Shown here one piece after another: positions 43,028 to 53,445 of a DNA stretch of 64,000 nt; positions within the stretch are counted from its first letter, which is position 1, and each line of letters starts with the position of its first letter. This DNA comes from Hygrophila difformis (lineage: Eukaryota > Streptophyta > Magnoliopsida > Lamiales > Acanthaceae): NCBI GenBank assembly GCA_030278955.1, contig JAOANR010000003.1, forward strand, positions 32,131,227-32,195,226. Direction: 5' to 3'. The position numbers and the translations under genes are program-made. The notes under the pieces were generated by a model that saw only the letters and a list, made by a program, of their open reading frames with translations, was not told where the DNA came from and did not search any database.

Positions 43028-45315
43028 ATGCTTTCCTGAGAAGAAACCAAAAAATTACCTCTCACAATATATCTAAATCGGCCCCACATTGACTTAAACA
43101 TAATGCAAATGAGCTTCTAATTGTTCATCTTCCTATTCATCTTAAACCCATACTTCAACAAGCAAAAATTGAACAACCAATTAATTAACCCTTAATAAAG
43201 GATGTGTATACTTAATTAATAGATTATCAAACTAACAACCAATTCATAGATTATCTAATATTAAATATTGACAACACCAAAAACACCAAAAAACCACCAC
43301 TACTTCTCAAGCTCGGCAATAGTAGAAATGGAGGAAGAGTGGCGGCTGGAGCAGGCAGCGGCCATCGACAAAATTCTTAGTTGGGGCCAAATCCAAACAA
43401 AATAACCTCAAAATTCATAAAGAACTCAATGGAACATTTTATCAAACACTTAATAGGCACAATATAAACTTTGACAAAAAAAATTTTGGTAAATCGAAGT
43501 TTCAAATGTGCACAAAAACTGAATATAATAATTCCACAAAACAGTCACCAAACATCCATTCTCACATCAACAACCATTAGCAATACATAGTCACACCACC
43601 ATTAAATCTAATCCCCTTGCTGCTATCTTTTTTCTTGAAATTAATGAGATGACTCTATCACTAATACACAAAAAAAATTGTATCTATGACTGTAAGGTAC
43701 TTCCAAGGTATAAAAAACTTGCCAGTCCAGTGACAACAGCCAGATAAATCATAGATTGTTTTATAAGGTTGCTTTTATGAGTATGCCAGTTATAACAAAG
43801 TAGAAGAAGCAAAAGACTATGACTTACATATGGTGGGCACAACTCAAAAACTTACCGCTCTTCATCACCAGCGCTAGGGCTCTCGTGAATCTTTCTTCAA
43901 CCAGAAAATGAAAGCACCAGCGCTAGGGCTCTCGTGAATCTTTCTTCAACCAGAAAATGAAAGCACATCTAACAGCAGACTAAAAGAAGGAAACATATAT
44001 AACAGAGTTCGGTAGCTTGAAAAAAGGGGGGAAAAAGATGTGTGAATTACTATGCATCTTAACTGCTCATCTTGGTATGAATGATCCAACATTCATTTTT
44101 AATCAAATGCAGTATCTCTAGAGACTCCACATGTCAAATGCAATACTGATAGTATCTGATGATTGATTAGAATTTGGAAACTTCACTACCAAACAAGTGA
44201 TTATACCAACGACGCGACAAAACTGTCGGTGTTACCGTCGGTAATGTTCAAAAAGCATACAATATGAAAAGCATTTTAAACCTCTCAATATTGGATCTAG
44301 CCATAAATGGATGAAATTTTTTAATATATAAGAACCCTTATATGAATAATTTGAACAACCAATCCCAAAAGATTGGATTTTTTTTTAAAAGAGTTTCTTT
44401 ATGAAATGCCACGATCATGTTGGATCTTCACAGCAAAAATGAAAGCAAATATTTTTGGAAGTGCGTGCAACTTCTTTATTAAATATAACAAGGCAACCAA
44501 AAAACTAATATTGCAAAATAACAGAAAATAATCAATCACATTAAATCTAGAAGGCCCATCAAGATCAAGGCATCAATTGAACATCATCACATCAGATTTT
44601 ACTACCACCCAAGCAGATATCACAAATAAAACCATCATTTGAAACAATTTAAGAATACAAAAAAATGGATTGGACAAAATTAAAAAAACCATCCTTTGAA
44701 ACAATTTCATGATACAAAAAGGACATATACACATTAATAGGTAATAGAAACATACCATCTGGCAAAATGGATTGGAGATGTCGGGAATCCATGGGGTTCT
44801 TGAGCTTCTTAATGCCCTCTAAATCGGGCATTAATTAGATTTTACAGTCCTCTTATCAATTCTGCAAAGCCAAAGAGATCTAATTTAGAAATTTGATGCC
44901 CGCTTATGAGGAATCTAAAAGTGCAAGGATTTTTTTTATTTATAAATATATGGGCAAGCACACATAAGATCCAACAGAGATGGGTAAAAGTAAAAACAAT
45001 CCAGAAAGATTTTCTTATGTAAAAAATGACTGTAAAACAGAAATTGCTGAGAGCAACTGAAGAATGAGGCCTCCATAAGAAGAAAATCAGAAGCGAGAAT
45101 GAATTGCAACTAGAGCCCACCTAGACGCGTTTTCTTCAGATCCGACATCCATGGTGAAAAAGGGATTTGGTGTTGGGGATATGGATGGTAATGGGGAAAT
45201 TAAACCCTATCTGGTGAGACGGTATAAGGGTGATGAAGATGAACTGATGATATTGGGGCTTTATATAGGGCAAAAATAATAATGAACACCCACCAAAACC
45301 AACGACAACTCAAGT
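43028..45315. other. Helitron interior with a 49-bp direct duplication
   Basis: Mostly AT-rich. A perfect head-to-tail duplication covers 43868-43916 and 43917-43965 (starts CCAGCGCTAGGGCTCTCGTG). Possible start-like exons on the minus strand (MAAACSSRHS near 43365; MDVGSEENASRW near 45151) cannot be assigned. Confidence 0.5.
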
Positions 45316-45861
45316 CTAAAAATTCTTACACAGGGTCGAGTACGATTGCAGTGGAGGCGCTAAAAGGCGCCCAGGGAGGCACCACGGTCGCAGCGCCGCA
45401 GTTCCCGCAGGCATGAGCGACGCCGGAGATGAGGTGAGGTCAGAGGCGAGAGACTCGGAGATAGTTCGTACGCCGCCGATTTTATGATTCCAGAGGGCGG
45501 CGGCGATGCGTGAGTGGGGCGGAATGGCTAGGGCACAACGGCGGACGTTGTGCAGGCAGGGAGGGCGTCGCACGTGGGGGAGACAGCGTGGGAGCAGAGA
45601 GGAGAGGCGTGCGGAGAGCGGCGGTGAGCAGGTGAACGGAGGCGCTGGGACGGCAGTCGACGCCGCAAGGGTTTGCGGGGTTAGATTTGGGTGATGTTTG
45701 AGATTGAGACGAAAGAAAGAAAAGAGATGAAGAAAGTGAAGGGATTGGAACCAAAAAAAAAAAAAGGGAGGGGGAGAAATGAGACAGAGCAGAATCCACG
45801 AATATTTTGATCCAAGGGTCACAATTTCAATCCGATGTTTGATCCAACGGTAGGGATTCAA
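45316..45861 (-). pseudogene. Captured 5' exon region, perhaps of the EF-P-like gene
   Basis: A GC-rich island (unlike its surroundings) with an open frame rich in Ser, Arg, Ala and Pro, including RLSSLLPRCLP and IAAALWNHKIGGVRTI. It looks like an organellar targeting presequence and resembles the N-termini of mitochondrial EF-P-like proteins just before the first KOW exon. If so, the EF-P-like gene frames the other captured pieces. The resemblance is weak and the start codon is uncertain. Confidence 0.35.
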
Positions 45862-45909
45862 ATTCAGAGTTGGAGAAGTTTGGCAAACTTCTCTTATAAT
45901 ATATAGAGA

Positions 45910-46146
45910 TAGAGATAGAGATATATGTTACTATTTTCCTTTGTTTGATTGTGTCTCAATAAGATATTTTAGAAAAATAATTTAATAAAATGCAAGGAAT
46001 ACTTTAAATATATAAAATAAATGCTTGTAATTTTATTACTCAATAGAAAACTTTATTCGGTTACAAGCAATGGGAACGGAAATAGTAGTGCTGGTAATAG
46101 TTCGAAAGGGAAATATAACTAATCATAGTGCATAGCTAGATCACTA
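45910..46146 (-). other. Element B gag-less segment, right of the Helitron
   Basis: Follows the leader ORF of B on the sense strand. Sense CGAATAAAGTTTTCTATTGAG (AATAAA at the complement of 46052-46057) matches element 1 at 13385-13405. Non-coding. Confidence 0.6.
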
Positions 46147-46535
46147 AATTTAGAAGGAATATGTAGGTGCATCCTCGATGGGATCGTCCTCGTCGCTGGA
46201 TACATCGATCGGGGTGGGTGTCCCAACGGGCTCAGCGCTATGAGGAAATACGTCATCAGCTAGGTTGGTCAGTTCCATCCCCAGGTGCCCTACTTGCATC
46301 TCTAATTCGTTATTCTTGTTTTGAAGTGCAACCACTTGGGTTTGTATTTCGGCGACTTGGGCCTTGAGTTGGGTTATATCATGATGGTCAGTTCCCTAAG
46401 GTGCCCCAGATGGGCCACGTTACCCTCTAGCTATCCTACTCGAGCCTTGAAGTGATTGATATGTTGTTCGGACTCGAGGTATGCGTTAGTCAGTTTCATC
46501 ATCAGATTGATCATGTTCGAATTGGGTTCGGCCAT
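46147..46535 (-). pseudogene. Leader ORF remnant of element B
   Basis: Starts MAEPNSNMINLMMKLTNAYL at 46535. A TAG near 46434 replaces the Gln of RVGQLE, and a frameshift follows just after LGHLRE. The third part reads VALQNKNNELEMQVGHLGME (preceded by a Met) and ends DAPTYSF in another frame. It is clearly homologous to the 131-residue ORF of element 1, including the acidic tail, but broken. Confidence 0.8.
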
Positions 46536-46956
46536 CTAAGGTCAACAAGGGAGGTTAGAGTTAGACATATTTCAACAAGGTTAGGATATGCAGGAATTTA
46601 AATCTATATGAAATATGCATGTGCAATCCCCCCCCCCCCCCCCCCATAAAAATTTAATATGGATCATAGTAATTAAAAAGTTGGGCCTCTATATTGAGCC
46701 GAAAATAATAATTTGGGCTAATGTAACAAAAATATGGGTATTGGGCCAAAATATTTGAGCTTAACATAATAAATAAATATTGGGCCAAAAATACTTAATC
46801 TTTGGGCTTAAAATATTACACTAAGTAAATAAAAATTTTGGGCTAAAATTTTTGGGCTCAAAATAATACTAGTAGTTTTAAAAATAAATTTAAAAATAAT
46901 ACTAGGTTTAAAATAATAGTTTTAAAAATAATAATAGTAGCTTTAAAATAAACCTG
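46536..46956 (-). other. Element B leader with poly-C run
   Basis: Contains a plus-strand run of about 19 C (46628-46646) where relatives have GGGGGG on the sense strand, so the conserved G-run has expanded. The rest is AT-rich with repeated TTGGGC words. No hairpin of CCATGG type is kept. Confidence 0.6.
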
Positions 46957-46968
46957 GCTCTGATACCA
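46957..46968 (-). promoter_or_regulatory. Primer-binding site of element B
   Basis: Plus-strand GCTCTGATACCA, sense TGGTATCAGAGC, three bases from the LTR end at 46972. Confidence 0.92.
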
Positions 46969-46971
46969 ACT

Positions 46972-49330
46972 TGTAACACCCCAGATTTGATAACCCAGGA
47001 TGCCACCGCCACACCTCCCTAGCAAGACACGGATTCTCCGAGCTTGCTAACGAGATGCAGGCTATGGGTGTTGCAAAGAGTTATAAAACAAGTCCGGAAA
47101 TTACTTAAAAATAATAATGTAATCTCATCCACACATAATAATAATACTAATAAGTTGCAGCGGAAATATTAAAATGGGGCCGACATGGCCAAAACTCGGG
47201 TTATACAGGCCCGATATGCAAGTATCATAAAAATGACCATTTAATGTTTAAAAAGGTGTCCCCCAAATGCACATGCTTATGCATTTTCTCCATACTCTGA
47301 AAAAAAAAAACAATTTTATCAGTATTATAAAATACTGAGTAAGTCGATCCTAACATAGCAATAAAAGGGTTCAATTTAATAATTAAAATTTTACTCCTAA
47401 TCATGTATGCAAGACATTCCATTTACCAATTTAAAAACAATAAGAATTTAATTTGTATACTTGAACATGCATTTAAATTCATAAATAATAATTTAAGCAT
47501 GGTATAAATTTAAGACATAATTTAAATGCATAATTAAAGACATAAATAAATAAATAAATACATAAAAAGGATTAAGTCTTTTAATTTCTCCCGTTACGCC
47601 ACCATCTCAACAATATTTAGTTTAGTCGGCAATCCGGCGGCCGCAGCCAGTTTCGTAAGTTTTGGTTTAGCCGGTAGTCCGGCGGCCGCAGCCGTATCCG
47701 CCATACCCAGTACCACTCTGGAGCCTCGGGAAACCCATACGGATACTCCCGAGAGTGTAGGCCCAAATTTCATCGCCGTTTTGGCGTAGTTTTTCATTCA
47801 AGTATCTTGCGTCCATTATAGGCACGCCGAAAAAGGCTAGAGGGGCACCCTGCAGAGCACTCACCCCCTACCTAAGTATCCGATATCGTTTCGACTTAGT
47901 GTAACAGGATTTTTTTTTAAATATAGCTTTATCGTATTTCAAGGTTTCGATCGTTTGTTTAGAAATTTCAAATCTCACAATTTTAAAATCATTCGATGTC
48001 ACAGTTTGCGCCTTTTCGATTTAAAAATTCAATTCAAGGCCGAAAAATCTGAAATTTTTACAGTATATCAAAAACATCCTAACGAACAACTTTCGTGTTT
48101 TAACGATTTCCCAATAAGGTGAGGAAGCATGTCAAAAATCGAGTTTACCACACAACCAGTGAGCTGTCAGGATTCAGTTTTGACACAGTTCGAAAATTCG
48201 AGTTTTTGACATATCAAATGGACTCCAAAAATTTTGAAATTTTGTGGACACATACTAGAAATGATTATCTACAACTTTTGTTTACATTGCAAAGATTAGT
48301 TCGGATTAGAAATAGTAGAAACATGCTCATCAAGTTCGAAAACATGCGCTGTCAGTTTTTGTAAAACGTTTGAAAATACAGTTTATGTCCGACGCGATTT
48401 GGGGTAGTAAACGTGCGAATTGGGGTTTTTAGGTTCGATTTTTACAGTTCGTTTCAAAATCACTAATTCGGACGCCCCTAGACCACCCGTATTGATATGA
48501 AAAGAGTCAACTTACAGTAATAAAGTTCTCGGTCGTCCTAGGGTCGATCGAGTCGTCCAAACTCATCACGAACGGATCTACGCACACGTTCTCCTTCTCC
48601 TTCGGCCTCGATCGCGTTCATAAGTAAAAATCCGTAAGTTAGAATGGTGATTTGTGATTGAAAACGACAGAGAATCCTAATCTAACCCTTACCAACGATT
48701 CAAGATCAGTGTCTCTTGATCTACACGCCTCCACGGTCGAATTTGGTTGCCGGAAACTCGTCGGAAAGTCATCGGAAAGTCGTCTGAATGTATGAACTTT
48801 GTATTTTTGGTTTTGGGAGAGCTTTAGGGTGAACAAAGGGTTTGATGACTGATGAATGCGTGGGGAGGCAGCCCTAGGTCGTCCTGAAAGCTTTCCCCTG
48901 GCCAAGATTGACTTACCTTAATCGGGGGTCGAAATTTTGGCAAGAAATCGCCGAGATCGCGTGATCTGCCGCAGTCCGTGCTGCGGCGCGGGGTTGGCGC
49001 GTTCGCGCGGCACCGGTCTGGATTGCGGTCCGGACCGGTTCGTGCGATCCGTCGGGTCTTTTCCTCCTCTCTTTCGGACTTCTATCTTTCCACATTTTCG
49101 GGCTCGGTGTTCCGGGTCATTCTCGGATTACGATTCCTACCCTACATTTATTCCGACTTAAATTAATTTCATGTTTGAAATCTTAAGTCCGTCGGTTTTG
49201 GATCCGTCGACTTCTAAATCGTCGTCTTTTGACTTCCGTGCATTTCCAGTTTTATGGGTTCTCGGAAACAAAACCTTTTTGCTCATCGGATTAAATTCTA
49301 TTTTATATCCTAAAAATTACGGGTATTACA
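46972..49330 (-). repeat. Element B 5' LTR (2359 bp)
   Basis: Sense TGTAATACCCGTAATTTTTAGG at 49330 to GGGGTGTTACA at 46972, followed at the outer end by GCTGG. Contains the perfect hairpin CAGTATT/AATACTG (47320-47337), donor GTGAGTGC (47864-47857), acceptor (47297) and a GC-rich block (48970-49050). Lacks ~130 bp present in the 3' LTR, joined near 48412. Confidence 0.92.
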
Positions 49331-50655
49331 GCTGGTAATTCCGCCGGATTTGTATAAGGACTTGGCGAGATTGAGCTTAGAGCTGGTGCACCCAGGCACC
49401 GTAAGAGGTGCTCAACGCCATGGTGGTCGAATCGACCATATTTGACGAGATCAAACTCGCCCAACCGGGTGACGAGAGGTTGAAAAGGATTAAGGAGAGC
49501 ATTGCCGATGGAAAGGCGATAGGATTTGCTGTCCATGAGGATGGAAGCATTCGTTTCAAAGTAAGGTGGTGCGTACCATAAGAATGTGGAGAATTGAAAC
49601 GAAGATTGATGGAGGAAGGTCACAACACGCCATATTCGGTTCACCCCGGGGGTGACAAGCTTTACAAGGACCTGAAGAAGAATTACTGGTGGCTGAATAT
49701 GAAAAGAGAAGTAGCGGAGTTTGTGGCGAGATGTCTCACGTGCCAAAAGGTCAAAGCTGTGCGACGAAAACCCCTAGGATTGATGCAACCATTGGAAATC
49801 CCGAGTTGGAAATGGGATAGTATCTCGATGGATTTTGTTTCGGGATTACCGCGATCACCTAAAGGGATGAACAAGATATGGGTGATTGTCGATAGGCTAA
49901 CAAAGACGGCCATATTCATTCCAATGAAGGACACTTGGACTATGGACCAATTAGCCAGAGCATAATCGACAACATGGTACGACGACATGGGGTACCACAT
50001 GACCATTTCCGATAGAGACAATAGATTCGTCTCTCACTTTTGGACTACACTGCAAGAAGCGCTTGGTACGCAACTTAAGATGAGTACTGCATTTCACCCG
50101 ATGACGAATGGACAAACTGAGAGAACGATCCAAACGTTAGAAGACATGCTGAGAACGTGTGTCCTAGAGTTTAAGGGTAGTTGGGAAAATCACTTGCCAT
50201 TGATTGAATTTTCCTATAACAATAGCTACTATGCTAGCATTTACATGGCACCGTTCGAAGCACTGTACGGGCGGAAGTGCCGAAGTCCGTTAAGTTGGGT
50301 AGAGAATGATAAGGCAGTGGTAGTAGGACCACAACTTGTTGAGGATATGGCTCAACAAATTAAGATCATTCAAGGAAAGATGAAGGCGACACAAGACCGA
50401 CAAAAGAGTTATGCCGATGTGAGGCGGCAAGACCTAGAATTTCAAGTTGGAGACAAGGTCATGCTAAAGATATCACCGATGAAGGGGGTGATGTGCTTTG
50501 GCAAACGGGGAAAGCTAAGTCCTCGATATATAGGACCTTACGAGATTCTAGAAAGAGTCGGTACTTTAGCATATCGACTAGCCTTACCACCACAACTGGC
50601 TCAAGTGCACAATGTGTTCCACGTATCACAATTGAAGATGTATGTGCACGACCCA
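49331..50655 (+). pseudogene. Element 1 pol remnant: integrase
   Basis: Resumes after element B at LVIPPDLYKDLARLSLELVH. A frameshift follows in HPGTV. The zinc-binding region (HNTPYSVHPGGDKLY, CLTCQKVKAV) and the core [20 protein letters not shown] to TMDQLARA lie in one frame (49594-49965). A second frameshift leads into [25 protein letters not shown] and the GPY/F region [17 protein letters not shown] (49987-50655). It stops at YVHDP, where the sequence jumps into the 3' LTR, so the chromodomain, polypurine tract and U3 are deleted. Confidence 0.9.
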
Positions 50656-50867
50656 ATATATTTTATTTCCGCTGCATAAACTTATATTTTCGCTGCATAT
50701 ATGGATGATTATTATTTTTAAAATATAAGTACTTCCGGACTTGGTTGTTTTAAATTATTTTATACCATTAGCCTTGCATCTCTCAAGTGAGCTCGAATGA
50801 ATTCGTGTCTTGCTTGGGAGGTGTGGCGGTGGAAACCCGCCTGGGTGATCAAATCCGGGGTGTTACA
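50656..50867 (+). repeat. Element 1 3' LTR remnant (212 bp)
   Basis: Matches the last 212 bp or so of the 5' LTR (TATTTTATTTCCGCTGC…, ACTTCCGGACTTGGTTG…) with a small internal duplication around CGCTGCATAAAC. It ends GGGGTGTTACA at 50867 and is followed by TATAT. Confidence 0.88.
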
Positions 50868-50922
50868 TATATAACCATAATAGTCAAATGTAGAAAATAG
50901 CCACAATAGATGTCTACATATG
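50868..50922. other. Host segment between element 1 and solo LTR G
   Basis: Short AT-rich sequence with no feature beyond the two duplications TATAT (50868-50872) and ATATG (50918-50922). Confidence 0.6.
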
Positions 50923-52572
50923 TGTAACACCCCAAAATTCAAAACACCAAAATACAGGGGTGCTACCGCCACATCTCTTGGAGTAAAATACTTTGCGTGA
51001 AAAATAACCAAGAGATGTTAAGGCTATCAAAACAATAATCCTACAACTTCAGCAATTATATCGCGCAAATTACAAAGTAGTTTAAAAATAAATTATTTGC
51101 AAAATATTAGGAGTCTCAACGCGTAAAGGAAAAATAGCATGAGTCAAATTGGATTATTATATAATCATACATATAATTTTATTTAATCAAAATAGTCCTT
51201 CAAGTCCCTTCCCCCAATGCGTGCAATGCTCATGGAGTCTCAATTTCGAATCCTGAAAAATAAATACACGCACACACAAATCAGTAAAGACTGGTAAGTT
51301 AATCATAGTTCCACAAGGACAATACAAATGAAATGACACAACCGCAAAAATAAATTAAGATGGTGAATTAGTATTGACGAGGACACCATTAACCGCATAA
51401 CCGCATAATCCGCAAGTTTATGTCTAAACCTATAGCACTGGTGCCCTAACCTAGGCCCGCAGGCAAGGTTAGGGGTTAGACCCACAATACCGCAAAGGTT
51501 CGTCAACCTGAATGTAATTAAATTGTGACAGAGGGGGCGAGTTGTGTCGCTAAAGACCCGTCACGGTCCTGCCCCTCAACCGCAAAAATCCGCATAATCC
51601 ACATAGTAGCATCCATTCGTCAATACCAATTTAACCATATACAAGTAAAATATTTTTTTTTCCTCTATCATCAAATTGACAACGAAAATGTCTCAAACAT
51701 ACCCACAATTAAACATTACCTAAAAGATGTTCTGCACTAACACATCAAATTAAGAAATTTGGTATCCATAATTAATTCAGAGGCTTGAATTTGTGAGTAG
51801 ATAAAGATAATGTGCTTGTAACATGGATAATATAATGACACATATTGTATGCCTCTCTGCACCGCCCAACATATTTGATTCCTCAGGCAACTATCAGAAC
51901 CTATACTTATGGTATATAATATATATATATATATCTAATGTAATGTTAAATTAATAAAATGACATAGCAAAGGAACTCCAAGAAAACTCCTACCACTTCT
52001 GGTAAGCACACGACACAAGCCATAGGTTGCATATAGGCAATTAAGAGACAAAGGAATTTCAAACGAATGTAGGAAACGAGATTAACTTACTTCCGGTCGG
52101 TTAGTGTTAGACAACAAGGTACTGGAAGTTGGATCGGAAGATGGACTCCTACTTCACTGATGTATTATCCAAGCTACAGATGATAATGTGAATCCTCACT
52201 CTCGGTTCCTAGCTTACGGATTTCTTGAAATTCTGCTATCTAAAAAGGCTGAAGAAAGTCTTGGTTTGGCAGGTTTGACAAAGGCAACATTTTGGGTTTT
52301 GATTGGCCCCAATTGCAGCAAGATTATCAATTTGATAAATGTTTTGCTTTCAATTGGCATTGTGGACGGAGGTTATGCCAATTAATTGGCATAACTGTGA
52401 TTCCAAATAATTGCTAACATCCTAAAATTCCCATTAGTCAAAATTTATCCAAATCTCATCACACTTGTAAGAATAAAGTAGTGTAAATTTACCCCAATTA
52501 AAAAGAATATATATATATATAACTAAGTAATGTCTAAGACCATGCAAGATTTTGGTTGGCAATAGAGTGCCA

Positions 52573-52591
52573 AATAATGATGATGATGATG

Positions 52592-52643
<52 letters not shown>
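52573..52643. repeat. (GAT)n/(TAA)n microsatellite
   Basis: GAT repeats followed by a long AAT run. Continues on the other side of element F at 57562-57599. Confidence 0.9.
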
Positions 52644-52649
<6 letters not shown>

Positions 52650-52786
52650 TTTAGTAATTTCACAAGAAATGTCTACAATTACAGAGGATTTCAATGAATT
52701 TAAAAGAAATATGTGAAGATCAAACGATATGAGTGTTCGACTTCTGTTACTCCTTTGATTCCTCCAACCTTGAAGACGTCGAGATG
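52644..52786 (-). repeat. Element F 3' LTR fragment
   Basis: Matches the R/U5 side of the full LTRs from AATTTTAGTAATTTCAC to GACGTCGAGATG. About 37 bp of the terminus are missing at the microsatellite side and the whole U3 side is missing at the pre-RT junction. Confidence 0.88.
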
Positions 52787-53445
52787 ATGGACGGCTATCT
52801 TGGGGTCCAGCTTGGGCATTCCTTTGTAGGGCCATGCGAAGACGTCTTTGAACTCTTGGAGAAGCGCCACGCACTTCTCCACTTTACAGTCAGTAGGGTG
52901 TTGATAACGTTGGGCGGGTTTCTTTCTCATCGCCTAAGTTTACTTCACGTAGTTCATCCACCGTGACATTGATTTCTTCTTCAAGTTGCATCGATGCTGC
53001 GTTAACGTCTTCCTCCTTTAGCTCACCACTATCAATGGTAATATGATGGATGGACTTGACTTTGTCAGTTTGATCATCTTCGTCATCCTTTGTGAAGACG
53101 ATGGTCCGCTTTTTGAGCTTCAGCCACTCGTCGGATGAGACAGTCCACTCGACTTGTCGTTTCATGTGGGAAGGTACTCTACTCCTCACATCGTTGCCGT
53201 AGTTAGGGTCGTCCAATATCCCATGCTTTACTGAAGACCGCTCTTTGCTAGCCGATGCTTTGTTTTGCAATTGGCGTTTTGTAGAACCTAGCCTTTTGAA
53301 GACGGATTTCGCATAGTCTTCTTTGGCAACAGCTCCGAGCCTGTCGAAAATCGTTGGCTTCACTTCTTTGTTTGCTCCAAGCCGGCGGAAGACGGATTCT
53401 TTTTTGTTCGGTTGCCTCTATCATCCCAAGTCTATCGTGGACACA
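52787..53445 (-). pseudogene. Element F pol: protease-RT linker up to the deletion
   Basis: Frames 52890-53363 and 52700-52930 contain TIFDRLGAVAKEDYAKSVFK and KCVALLQEFKDVFAWPYKGM then PKLDPKIAVHHLDV, which is the conserved lead-in to RT in Tat-type elements. The reading then runs into LTR sequence (FKVGGIKGVTE…) and stops. The catalytic RT core is missing. Frameshifts separate the pieces. Confidence 0.8.

Larger units (their letters stand above)
36705..45909 (-). mobile_element. Helitron with captured gene fragments
   Basis: On the minus strand it begins TCTCTATATATTATAAGAGAAG (5' end at 45909) and ends with an 18-nt palindrome GCTGTGCATTTGCACAGC, eight spacer bases and CTAG at 36705. The flanks are A at the 5' side and T at the 3' side, as expected for insertion between A and T with no target duplication. 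No Rep/helicase ORF is seen, so it is non-autonomous. The 9.2 kb carries intron-containing pieces of at least five unrelated plant genes, all in the element's own orientation, which is the usual outcome of Helitron gene capture. It sits in a TA-rich stretch of element B's gag-less segment. Confidence 0.85.
14789..49330 (-). mobile_element. Element B: Tekay-type chromovirus, gag-less, hosting three insertions
   Basis: Sense order from right to left: 5' LTR 46972-49330, PBS 46957-46968, leader ORF remnant, gag-less segment, RNase H and integrase, chromodomain, polypurine tracts, 3' LTR (28341-26539 plus 15478-14789). The duplication GCTGG (14784-14788 and 49331-49335) brackets it. C, D and the Helitron account for about 26.4 kb, leaving an original length near 8.1 kb. 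Gag, protease and RT are lost, and the remaining pol has several stops and frameshifts. The three different insertions show that it has been a tolerated landing site for a long time. Confidence 0.9.
1142..50867 (+). mobile_element. Element 1: outer Ty3/gypsy chromovirus, degenerate, split by nested insertions
   Basis: Seen: LTR 1142-3807, PBS 3811-3822, leader ORF 12911-13306, RT/RNase H remnant 13982-14788, integrase remnant 49331-50655 and a 212-bp 3' LTR remnant ending at 50867, all on the plus strand and in the expected order. Two minus-strand elements interrupt it: A (4048-12711) and B (14789-49330). Each is bracketed by an exact 5-bp duplication of element 1 sequence, which shows that the outer pieces were once contiguous. 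Without A and B the element would be about 6.5 kb. Gag, protease, most of RT and the chromodomain are missing, and pol has stops and frameshifts, so it is not autonomous. The outer duplication TATAT lies in a TA-rich site and is weaker evidence than the inner ones. Confidence 0.85.

Noticed and set aside
45506..45694. Plus-strand ORF in the GC-rich end of the Helitron
   Set aside because: Opposite strand of the captured 5' exon region; Arg/Gly-rich composition is a by-product of GC content.
1137..50872. TATAT as strong proof of element 1's boundaries
   Set aside because: The left copy lies in a TA microsatellite, so the match could be chance; I keep the boundary because LTR ends agree, but at lower weight.
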